Positions 26,063 to 34,060 of a stretch of DNA of 64,000 nucleotides are shown here, in pieces. This DNA is from CAYNWT01 sp964450955. GTDB lineage: Bacteria > Planctomycetota > Planctomycetia > Planctomycetales > Planctomycetaceae. The DNA lies in NCBI GenBank assembly GCA_964450955.1, contig CAYVFI010000012.1, forward strand, positions 1 to 64,000. The letters are read 5' to 3'. How positions within the stretch are numbered: position 1 is the first letter of the stretch; every line of letters starts with the position of its first letter. The translations under genes and the position numbers were made by a program. The notes beneath the pieces were generated by a model. That model was not told where the DNA came from, did no database searches, and saw nothing but the letters and a program-made list of their open reading frames with translations.

Positions 26063-26434
26063 AAGAGTACGGCTCAGACGTTTGAAGACCTTTGGATATG
26101 GCAGGAAGCCAGGCGAATTGTTGCCAACGTGTATGGAGACTTCAGATCGGCCCCGGCTGATAGGGACTTTGGATTCCGGAGTCAGATTCAGCGGGCAGCA
26201 ATTTCTGTCATGAATAACATTGCAGAAGGGTATGAGCGTGAAACGCCAGCAGATTTCGCACGGCTCTTAACAATCGCAAAGGCATCGTGTGGAGAAGTAC
26301 GCAGTATGTATTTCGTCGCCGAAGATCTTGGCTATGTTTCAACGTCAGTCGCGACTGACCGGAGAACACAGACAAGGCGGGGGTCAGGCGGAATCGCTCA
26401 ACTTCGAAAACGTGTCATTGGCAAACACTCTTAA
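26051..26434 (+). CDS. Four-helix-bundle protein (S23/IVS family) inserted between sucC and sucD
   Basis: A 127-residue protein of the four-helix-bundle family first known from 23S rRNA intervening sequences. Diagnostic stretches are TFEDLWIWQEARRIV near the N-terminus, FGFRSQIQRAAISVMNNIAEGYER in the middle and FARLLTIAKASCGEVRSM after it. The start appears to be GTG at 26051; there is no good ATG. The C-terminal tail after EDLGYVS diverges from the family consensus and may contain sequence drift. It splits the sucCD operon and is flanked by purine-rich imperfect inverted repeats (26030-26062 and 26428-26459). Cellular role is unknown; the fold is shared with the Avd protein of diversity-generating retroelements, though no such element is present here. 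Confidence 0.8.
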   Translation: MEESKSTAQTFEDLWIWQEARRIVANVYGDFRSAPADRDFGFRSQIQRAAISVMNNIAEGYERETPADFARLLTIAKASCGEVRSMYFVAEDLGYVSTSVATDRRTQTRRGSGGIAQLRKRVIGKHS

Positions 26435-26459
26435 ACTCTTGAAACATTTAACTCTTATA
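26428..26459 (-). repeat. Right flank of the four-helix gene
   Basis: CTCTTAAACTCTTGAAAC with a second TTTAACTCTTAT, complementary in character to the left flank at 26030-26062. It overlaps the end of the four-helix gene and lies just before sucD. Confidence 0.5.
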
Positions 26460-26470
26460 CCGAGTCACAA

Positions 26471-27367
<897 letters not shown>

Positions 27368-27702
27368 GGGCAGCGTTCCGTTGCATCGGCATCCGGTAGG
27401 CGCGCTGGGATGGTGGTTTTCGGGCCATTATTCCCGGTTGTGCATTCTGGATGCTGCTTAAAGAATGCTGGGACGGAGACGACCAGCCGGATTTGGCGTC
27501 CCGTGCTGCCGGGCAGTTGTTGCCAGGCTTATCGCCTGGGCCTGAGCCACTGCCTCGACAGTACGTCCTTCGCGTTTATTCGAGTCCATTCGCGGTTCCA
27601 GCCGCGGACCCTGGACCCTATGTCCCGGCCAGTTGCACTCTTTGCCGTCAGAGAACTTCCGGCCGGGGTCATCAAAGCGATGGGGTTTCGGTACTCCGGG
27701 TG
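27368..27702. other. Convergent intergenic gap
   Basis: A 335-bp stretch between sucD and the end of the ferritin gene. It holds three TTCG-started decamers in tandem at 27569-27598 (TTCGCGTTTA, TTCGAGTCCA, TTCGCGGTTC). Plus-strand frames through it run into the ferritin antisense and lack protein character. No terminator-grade hairpin is evident. Confidence 0.45.
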
Positions 27703-28197
27703 CTACTCTGGTTGGCGTTCGCCCAATTCGCGATCGAGGTCCAGCATGGCGGATGGATCGTCTTTCAGCATGTCAAATTTGGCGACAATCTCGCGGACAC
27801 TTTTTTCTTCTTCGACCTGTTCGGTGATGAACCACTGAAGCTCAACCAGGGCGGCGAAGGCTTTTTCCTGGTGTGCAAGTTCGTACAAGTCGTTAATAGA
27901 CTCGCTAACGGCGTGTTCTTTTTCCAAAGCACACGCAAAGACGTGCGGGATTGAATTGAACTCGCGTGGCGGAGCGTCCAGTGCTTCAAGCTTTACTTCG
28001 CACCCACGGGCGATCAGGAAATCGTAAAGCTTCATCGCGTGGCCGCGTTCTTCATCGCTTTGAAGTTGCATCCACTTTGCACTGCCCAGGAAATTGTTCA
28101 ACTCGCAATACGCCGACATGCTTAAATAGGCGTAAGAGGAAGCGAGTTCCATTTGAATTTGCTTGTTGAGTGCGTCTTGAACCACCTGCGGTAGCAT
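27703..28197 (-). CDS. ftnA: Ferritin
   Basis: A 164-residue prokaryotic ferritin. The four-helix iron-storage fold shows the ferroxidase ligands: Glu17 in QMELASSYAYLSM, the DEERGHAMKLYDF motif (E49, E50, H53), a Glu in EKEHAVSESINDLY, and QWFITEQVEEEK in helix 4. The ATG at 28197 is preceded by GGAG. It oxidises and stores iron as a cytoplasmic 24-mer. A 19-bp palindrome at 28269-28287, about 72 bp upstream, is a candidate operator. Confidence 0.95.
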   Translation of the reverse strand: MLPQVVQDALNKQIQMELASSYAYLSMSAYCELNNFLGSAKWMQLQSDEERGHAMKLYDFLIARGCEVKLEALDAPPREFNSIPHVFACALEKEHAVSESINDLYELAHQEKAFAALVELQWFITEQVEEEKSVREIVAKFDMLKDDPSAMLDLDRELGERQPE

Positions 28198-28539
28198 CTC
28201 GTCTCTCCGGTGAATGTCGTCTTTGAATTCACCAGATTGTAGAGACCCGGACGCCTGCGAACAGCGGTCTTCTGTATTTCACAGAAGCCGGCCGGCGCGA
28301 TTATATTTGGGTCAACGTGGCATTCGCCCGACAGCGGTGACAAACGGGTTGAAGATGACCGCCGTGAAGGGAACCCGCGCACGAGCAGCTTGTGGGAAAA
28401 ACCGCCCAGACAGCAGCGGTCTCCAACCGCGCCGCCCCAACAATGGCTGCCGCATTTCGAAGCAACTGGGTGTTGCCCTGTCAGCCTGTCCGAGACCGCG
28501 ACCGTGCGGCCAGCGATCTTCAAAGACAGCGTCCCAACT
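28198..28539. other. Intergenic gap upstream of ferritin
   Basis: A 342-bp gap between the coiled-coil gene and ferritin, both leftward. It contains the palindrome at 28269-28287 but no supported gene. Confidence 0.5.
28269..28287. promoter_or_regulatory. Candidate operator upstream of ferritin
   Basis: CTTCTGT-ATTTC-ACAGAAG, a perfect 7-bp inverted repeat with a 5-bp spacer, lies 72 bp upstream of the ferritin start codon. It does not match the Fur or PerR consensus. Size and position suit a dimeric repressor, but that is inference. Confidence 0.35.
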
Positions 28540-29082
28540 TTACGACCGCACACCAATGCAACCGGCAGTTGCCTGGAAAATTTGCAGCTGAGGGCGTGTG
28601 GGTTGTTCGATGAGTTCTTGTTCGACCTGGGTCAGCTGGGCTGCGATATTTTCGCTGGAGGCCTGCCACCGCATCTGAAAATCGTCCAAATCTGCACTCG
28701 TGCGAGCCATCCACTCATCCAGGCAGCCGATCTTCTGATCAAGCTGCTGCACGGCTTGCTCAAGGCGTGTGTGGAGAGAGAGTGACTGCGATTGCTTGGC
28801 GGCTTTTAGCATCGATGGCTCCGTGATCGATCGCCGTGGTGGTGGCGACGATATTTGCTCTGGGGTACAGAGATGATCGACTCGTACGCCTGCGCAGTTT
28901 AAGGAACTGTGAAAAGCTACGGCGGGTGCAGCCAAAGGGTTGGGCTGTTCTGATTGCGGATGCGCGGATGACTTTACGGGTTGTACTGACCTGCGCGGGG
29001 GAGTTTGGGGCCTGGCTGGGGTTGCCAGAAGACTGTCGCTGGATAGATCGGTCCGCCGTCGGTTCTGAAACCATGACGACAA
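28540..29082 (-). CDS. Hypothetical protein with C-terminal coiled coil
   Basis: A 180-residue frame whose N-terminal half is Pro/Ser/Arg-rich and low in complexity, while the last 90 residues are strongly helical (LHTRLEQAVQQLDQKIGCLD and IAAQLTQVEQELIEQ), likely a coiled coil. The longest frame starts with TTG at 29082, 10 bp after the SDR gene's stop, which would fit an operon. An ATG at 28812 would give only the 90-residue coiled-coil half. I do not recognise the family. It may be a small cytoplasmic scaffold. Confidence 0.5.
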   Translation of the reverse strand: MSSWFQNRRRTDLSSDSLLATPARPQTPPRRSVQPVKSSAHPQSEQPNPLAAPAVAFHSSLNCAGVRVDHLCTPEQISSPPPRRSITEPSMLKAAKQSQSLSLHTRLEQAVQQLDQKIGCLDEWMARTSADLDDFQMRWQASSENIAAQLTQVEQELIEQPTRPQLQIFQATAGCIGVRS

Positions 29083-29092
29083 CCTGAGACAA

Positions 29093-29881
29093 TCACGCTG
29101 CCGAATTGGCTCGGCGCCGAGTTAGCTTTTGGTTTAGCCGTTGCATTCCGCGGAGCCACCGATCGTAATCTTCCGCTTTGAGTTCAAAGAACTCGGCAAC
29201 CCGCGGGTGCGGCAGAATCAGGAAGTTTTCTTCAGCCAATCCGGCGATCACTGATTCGGCGACTTGTTCGGGCGTCAGCGCTTCCATGTGCAGGTACTGG
29301 TGTATCGGGTCGTCTTCGTCCAGCATTTCTGTGGCGACGCCCATTGGGCAGATGCAGGAAACCAGCAGCCCGTCTCGGCCGTGTTGGACAGAAAGCCATT
29401 CCGCGAACGCCAAAGCAGCTCGCTTGGTCACTGAATACGGCGCCGAACCGATTTCGGTCACCAGTGCAGCGGCCGAGATTGTTTGCAGCAAACAGCCTTC
29501 GCCCTGTCTCAACATGATGGGAACCACATGCCGCGCGGCGTAAACGTGGCTCATCACGTTCACGTCCCAGATGTTGTTCCACACGTCGTTGCCAAGATCT
29601 GTTCCACCCTTGGCTGTGATGCCGGCGTTCGAACAGAACACATCGACTCGGCCAAATTCCTTACGCGTAAACCGAACCAGATCCTGAACCTGTTGCTCGT
29701 CGCTCACGTCGCAGGTGAACGCGGTTCCGCGGATTTCGGCGGCGACTTCGCGAGCCGCCTCTTCATCGTAATCAGATACAATGATCGCTCGGGGAGACTC
29801 AACCGCCATACGTCGGCAAAGAGCTTTTCCAATTCCATTTCCGCCGCCGGTGACAACGACAACTCGATCGGCAACATCCAT
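29093..29881 (-). CDS. Short-chain dehydrogenase/reductase
   Basis: A 262-residue classical SDR. The ATG at 29881 (MDVADRVVVVTGGGNGIG) has GAGG upstream; the frame extends to 30031 without family similarity. Residues: nucleotide-binding TGGGNGIG at about 11-18, SDYDE after beta-2 (favouring NAD), CSNAG near 83, and catalytic YSVTK preceded by a serine-rich strand (TISAAALVTEIGSAPYSVTK). Substrate is unknown. The coiled-coil frame follows it in the same direction. Confidence 0.88.
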   Translation of the reverse strand: MDVADRVVVVTGGGNGIGKALCRRMAVESPRAIIVSDYDEEAAREVAAEIRGTAFTCDVSDEQQVQDLVRFTRKEFGRVDVFCSNAGITAKGGTDLGNDVWNNIWDVNVMSHVYAARHVVPIMLRQGEGCLLQTISAAALVTEIGSAPYSVTKRAALAFAEWLSVQHGRDGLLVSCICPMGVATEMLDEDDPIHQYLHMEALTPEQVAESVIAGLAEENFLILPHPRVAEFFELKAEDYDRWLRGMQRLNQKLTRRRANSAA

Positions 29882-30163
29882 TCTTGCCTCGCTCTGCAAC
29901 TCTTCCTGAACTGTGTGATCGGGTTGTAGCAGACCCCCCAAACTCGGGCAACGCCCTGTTTTCTTTGCGCCACCTGGAGAGCCGTTTTCGGTAATTTTGG
30001 TGGTGATGCGTCTTAGGTGATTAGCATGCACGGTCCCATCTTCCGGGCGACAAGCTTCGAGCCCTCCCCAAAAAAAGGCCAGGTAACAAAGATGTCTGCG
30101 TGCATCGACGTTTGGCGATAGTATGATCGAAACAAGATTGGTTCACCTCTCGCCACATGCCAA

Positions 30164-31450
30164 ATGCCTCACTCCTGCCTCATCACATCTATTCTTCTTT
30201 CCGTGTTTGTCCCGCCCGCCGCTGCGCAACTTGAGTTCGAACGCGACCCGATTAATTACTCGAAGACGCCAGCAACGGACTCGGTCGCGAAGTTCATCAA
30301 GCGAATGGACGACAAGCAGGTTGAACTGAAGTGGGACGATCGCCACGGGTATCTGACATCGTTCCTTCAGCAATTGGACATTCCGCAGTCGTCTCAGACA
30401 CTGGTATTTTCGAAGACCAGTTTTCAGCGGCAACACATTTCGCCTCGCACGCCCCGAGCGGTGTACTTCAACGATGACGTCTATGTCGGCTGGGTGCGCG
30501 GCGGGAAGGTTATTGAAATTTCCGCGGCTGATCCAAACCTGGGCGCGGTTTTTTATCGGCTGGAACAGTCGGATCAGGGAACGCGGCCGAAGCTGGTTAG
30601 AGAAAATGATGACTGTCTTAGTTGTCACGCTTCGACCCACACGCGTCGGATTCCCGGTCACATCATGCGTTCTGTTTATCCGGAGGCCAGCGGTCTGCCC
30701 CGGTTTTCGGCCGGAACATTTCGAACCAGTCACACCAGTCGATTCCGACAACGCTTTGGTGGTTGGTATGTCACGGGCACTCACGGTAATCAACGCCACA
30801 TGGGCAATCAGACTCACACCGAAGGTGATGGTGGGCTGGATTTGGACCTCGGTGCGAATGTGACGGACATTAGTGAGAAGGTTGCGATTCAGTCGTACTT
30901 AACGCCACACAGCGATATCGTCGCCTTGATGGTGCTGGGCCATCAGGTGTCCGTTCACAACGCCATCACCGCCGCCAACTTCAATACTCGGCGAGCGCTG
31001 CGTGATGGTGTTGTCATGAACAAAGCTCTGGATCGTGATCTGAATTTCGAATCCGATTCGACCAGGCGTCGCATTGCGTCTGCTGCGGAATCGTTGGTTG
31101 AGGCACTGCTGTTTGTCGATGAAATCGGGCTTACATCGCCAGTTGCTGGAACCAGTACTTTCGCAGAAGACTTCCAGCGCAGGGGGCCACACGACAAGTC
31201 GGGCCGCAGTCTGCGGGAGTTCGATTTGAAGACGCGGATGTTTCGGTATCCGTGCAGTTTTCTGATTTACTCCGAAGCGTTTGACGCGTTGCCTCAGCGA
31301 TTGCTGGTGGACGTCTATCGAAGCATAAACAACGTTCTGACTGGTGGTGGTGACGCTGCGAAGTTCGCTCATTTAAGTCCTGGTGACCGAGACGCGATTC
31401 GCGAGATACTTACGGAAACCAAGCCGTTGTGGAAATCGCTCCAGCCATAG
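30164..31450 (+). CDS. Exported protein with one c-type heme motif
   Basis: A 428-residue protein with a signal peptide (about 1-22, ending AAAQ). A single heme-binding CLSCH lies at residues 151-155 within ENDDCLSCHASTHT, followed by many His residues (GTHGNQRHMGNQTHTEGDGG) that could supply a distal ligand or bind metal. The C-terminal half is helical without another CxxCH. I do not know a named family, though similar one-heme exported proteins are common in planctomycetes. It may be a periplasmic electron carrier or heme-dependent enzyme. Confidence 0.75.
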   Translation: MPHSCLITSILLSVFVPPAAAQLEFERDPINYSKTPATDSVAKFIKRMDDKQVELKWDDRHGYLTSFLQQLDIPQSSQTLVFSKTSFQRQHISPRTPRAVYFNDDVYVGWVRGGKVIEISAADPNLGAVFYRLEQSDQGTRPKLVRENDDCLSCHASTHTRRIPGHIMRSVYPEASGLPRFSAGTFRTSHTSRFRQRFGGWYVTGTHGNQRHMGNQTHTEGDGGLDLDLGANVTDISEKVAIQSYLTPHSDIVALMVLGHQVSVHNAITAANFNTRRALRDGVVMNKALDRDLNFESDSTRRRIASAAESLVEALLFVDEIGLTSPVAGTSTFAEDFQRRGPHDKSGRSLREFDLKTRMFRYPCSFLIYSEAFDALPQRLLVDVYRSINNVLTGGGDAAKFAHLSPGDRDAIREILTETKPLWKSLQP

Positions 31451-31613
31451 CCTGACGTTATCGCGTGTTCTGAATCTGTCTGCGGTTTCAATTCGGCAGG
31501 CGATTGAAACCTAGTGCATCTCTATTGGTTCCGCTGTCCAACATGGTCACAATGAGTGTGGCTCGTTGACAGACGTGCTGCGGTTCTCAGAGACACATCC
31601 GGAGATAATCACG

Positions 31614-32420
31614 ATGAATTCAAGAGTACTACCCACACTAATGGCCATCCTTGGCTGCGGCTGCATGGTTGGCATGGCTCAGGAAGCTGATACCGGGGCG
31701 AAAGCGGGCAGGAAGGGAAACAAGAAGGGCCAGGCCGGGATGAAGGGGGGCTGGGTCTCAATGTTTAACGGCAAAAGCCTGGCCGGGTGGACTCAGAAAA
31801 ATGGATGGGCGACCTATGCGGTTCAGCCTGCCGACGGTGACAACCCGGCCGCGATTGTTGGCACGACAGCCGAAGGCAGCCCGAATTCGTTCCTGTGCAC
31901 AGTGAGACGATACGGCGACTTCGAACTGGAATTCGAAGTCAAGGTCTCCAACGAATTGAACTCGGGCGTGCAGATTCGTTCGACCACAAAACAAGGGGCC
32001 GGCAAGAACATCTATAACACCGGCCGCGTGAACGGGCCTCAGGTGGAAATCGAAGCCAGTGGAGAAAAGGGAGCCGAGGCCGGGTACATCTATGGGGAAG
32101 CTCTTGGTGGTGGCTGGATGACTCCGGAAGAGAAGTTGGTTCCACACAAGCACTTTAAAGATGGCGAGTGGAACAAGTACCGCATTGTGACCAGCGGTCC
32201 GAACATCAAGGTCTGGATTAACGACCAGATGGTCTCAGACCTGACTGACGCAGAACGATTCAAGACGCATCCGAAAGGGTTCATTGGTCTGCAGGTTCAC
32301 GGCATCGGCAAGAAGCCTGGACCTTACACTGCCGCATGGCGGAACCTGCGCATTCGCGAACCGAAGGGAGCTCGTGGAGGCAAGGCCAGGGCCGGGAAGA
32401 AGGCCGCCCCGGCAAGGTAA
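31614..32420 (+). CDS. Exported DUF1080 (3-keto-disaccharide hydrolase-like) protein
   Basis: A 268-residue protein. I start it at the ATG at 31614, preceded by GGAG, where a signal peptide begins (MNSRVLPTLMAILGCGCMVGMAQ). A Lys/Gly-rich linker leads into the DUF1080 beta-sandwich: SMFNGKSLAGWT at about 48-59, DFELEFEVKVS near 103, NSGVQIRS near 114, and WNKYRIVTSGPNIKVWIND near 187. The tail is basic (KGARGGKARAGKKA). DUF1080 proteins are thought to act on glycans outside the cytoplasm. Confidence 0.88.
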   Translation: MNSRVLPTLMAILGCGCMVGMAQEADTGAKAGRKGNKKGQAGMKGGWVSMFNGKSLAGWTQKNGWATYAVQPADGDNPAAIVGTTAEGSPNSFLCTVRRYGDFELEFEVKVSNELNSGVQIRSTTKQGAGKNIYNTGRVNGPQVEIEASGEKGAEAGYIYGEALGGGWMTPEEKLVPHKHFKDGEWNKYRIVTSGPNIKVWINDQMVSDLTDAERFKTHPKGFIGLQVHGIGKKPGPYTAAWRNLRIREPKGARGGKARAGKKAAPAR

Positions 32421-32473
32421 GTGCAAGGGCAGGTCTGTCGTGAACGCGGCAACGAATTCTTGAACCGGTTATG

Positions 32474-32525
32474 AGGAACACGAATCGACACAAACCTGTG
32501 AAGATGAGTGTTCCTTGTTTTTCAC
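32474..32525 (+). terminator. Probable terminator after the DUF1080 gene
   Basis: AGGAACAC at 32474-32481 pairs with GTGTTCCT at 32518-32525, followed by TGTTTTTC. The loop is long (36 nt), so confidence is moderate. Confidence 0.5.
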
Positions 32526-32634
32526 CAACGAAGCAGTCAGCTAAATCCACTGCGAATTCAGCTTCCCGGAAGCTTTTGAAGACCAGTGTCTCGCAGAACA
32601 TCGGTTAGACCCTGACACACGTTGCGGAGCGCTT

Positions 32635-33075
32635 ATGACGGATCCCTTTCTTCAGGCGGCGATCGCAGAAGCTCGGATAGGTCTCGCTGGAGGTGGCATT
32701 CCGATCGGTTCGGTTCTCGTGCTAAACGATGAAATCATCGGCCGGGGTCACAATCAGCGCGTGCAGAAAGGTAGTTCAATCCTGCATGCCGAAATGGATT
32801 GCTTTGAGAACGCTGGCCGCCGGACTGCTGCTGAATACAAGCAGTGCGTGTTGTACTCAACATTGTCTCCATGCGACATGTGTAGCGGAACCGCCCTGCT
32901 GTACGGCATTCCAAAAGTCGTGATCGGTGAGCATCAAACGTTCCGCGGTCCCGAAGACTACGTACGTTCGCGCGGTGTGGAACTCGATATCCGTGACGAT
33001 GACGAATGCCTGCAACTCATGCGAGAATTCATTGCCGCGCATCCGCAGTTATGGAATGAAGATATTGGAAAGTGA
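32635..33075 (+). CDS. Cytosine/CMP-deaminase family nucleoside deaminase
   Basis: A 146-residue zinc deaminase. The HAE motif (ILHAEMDCFE, His51 and Glu53) and PCDMC (LSPCDMCSGTALLYG) supply the zinc ligands and proton shuttle. GGIPIGSVLV and IGRGHNQRVQKGSSILHAE resemble yeast-type cytosine deaminases and guanine deaminases more than tRNA adenosine deaminases, so free cytosine or a related base is a fair guess. The ATG has GGAG upstream. It converges with the small membrane protein at 33201. Confidence 0.88.
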   Translation: MTDPFLQAAIAEARIGLAGGGIPIGSVLVLNDEIIGRGHNQRVQKGSSILHAEMDCFENAGRRTAAEYKQCVLYSTLSPCDMCSGTALLYGIPKVVIGEHQTFRGPEDYVRSRGVELDIRDDDECLQLMREFIAAHPQLWNEDIGK

Positions 33076-33200
33076 CGCGACCTGGCTCGTTTGCAAACTT
33101 CCAGAGGCATCGCGAGCGGCAGTGATGTGGGATCGCGTGTTCGAAGGGGGCTTTATCGCCGCCCGGGCGGTTCGATTAGCGCTGCGTAAACAGGACCTGC

Positions 33201-33527
33201 TTAGTACAAAAACTGGCGCACCATCAGCAGGCCACAGATCATCAGCACAAACGAAATCACCAGAGCCAACGCTCGTAGCGCGTTCCCAAGCGACGGGATT
33301 GCGCGAAGCGCGTACATGTCGACCAGCAGCCCGGCGATCGCCGAGACAGCCGTGACGGCCAAAGTCAGCCATGCAATGGCACCACCATTGGTCGCCCTGA
33401 TCACCAGGCAGTGATTCACCGCCAGCCCAATTGGAAGCAGCGTACCGATTATCCAGGCACGTACCGGGAACCGTTTGATCAAACCATGAGCCCACTCAAG
33501 CAATAGTCCCAGCGAATCGTCAGTCAT
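33201..33527 (-). CDS. Small membrane protein with three helices
   Basis: A 108-residue hydrophobic protein. Membrane segments lie at about residues 24-45, 51-70 and 81-104. The sequence between them is short, and the last residues are MVRQFLY. No family is recognised and the neighbours are unrelated. A terminator hairpin precedes its start. Confidence 0.6.
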   Translation of the reverse strand: MTDDSLGLLLEWAHGLIKRFPVRAWIIGTLLPIGLAVNHCLVIRATNGGAIAWLTLAVTAVSAIAGLLVDMYALRAIPSLGNALRALALVISFVLMICGLLMVRQFLY

Positions 33528-34060
33528 GGTCTTCCGCGCGAAAAAGAAAGCGTTGGCAGTCTCCTGCCAACGCTTGAACCACTCACTTAGAATAATTGTC
33601 TACCAACGTGACTTACCACGTTTGTTGGCCCGCTTTTCCGCTCCGTAGATCTATCGCATTGCTTCACGGATGGAAGCACCCGGCAGGGCTGGCCGGGGCT
33701 GCTCCGATGATCACATCGCCACGGCCGGGGCCGTTGGAGTTTGTGTCGTACTTGTTTCTGGCCGTTATTTGTGTCGCAGTTTCGATATCTGCGATGCTGG
33801 GCTGGTAGCCTGGGGATTGGGACTGCGGGCACTTCTGAGCCTGTTCGGAGCTGAGGTTTTGCGAGATCGCACACGAATTGAAGCCCAATGAGAAGGCGTA
33901 GAGGCACGGCGGATAATCGGTAAAAGCAGATCAATTTGTTGGTTCGCTTCTTTCTACCCTTCTTATCTGTCGCCTGGAAAAGCCCCGCTTTAACATTGGA
34001 TCTGGGTTCGCCAAACTGCCGACTAGCCATTCTGCAAGCTCCATCACTGAGGGTCTCGAC
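33528..34060. other. 533-bp gap with a minus-strand terminator but no clear gene
   Basis: Between the small membrane protein and the Calx-beta giant. It contains the hairpin at 33548-33575. Overlapping frames on the minus strand (33664-33888 and 33587-34030) and plus strand exist, but none has a ribosome site or recognisable domain. The terminator orientation suggests a minus-strand transcript, perhaps a small protein or RNA. Confidence 0.45.
33548..33575 (-). terminator. Intrinsic terminator read leftward
   Basis: AAGCGTTGGCAG at 33548-33559 pairs perfectly with CTGCCAACGCTT at 33564-33575 across a TCTC loop. On the minus strand it is followed by TCTTTTTC. It stands before the start of the 33527 gene, so it ends a transcript from the region 33587-34030. 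Confidence 0.7.

Noticed and set aside
26051..26434. Diversity-generating retroelement (Avd-like protein)
   Set aside because: The fold is shared, but there is no reverse transcriptase, template repeat or variable repeat nearby.
32437..32459. Sequence resembling the 17097 palindrome arm (18 of 23 positions)
   Set aside because: It has no matching second arm and no GTAG head; too degenerate to claim as a copy.
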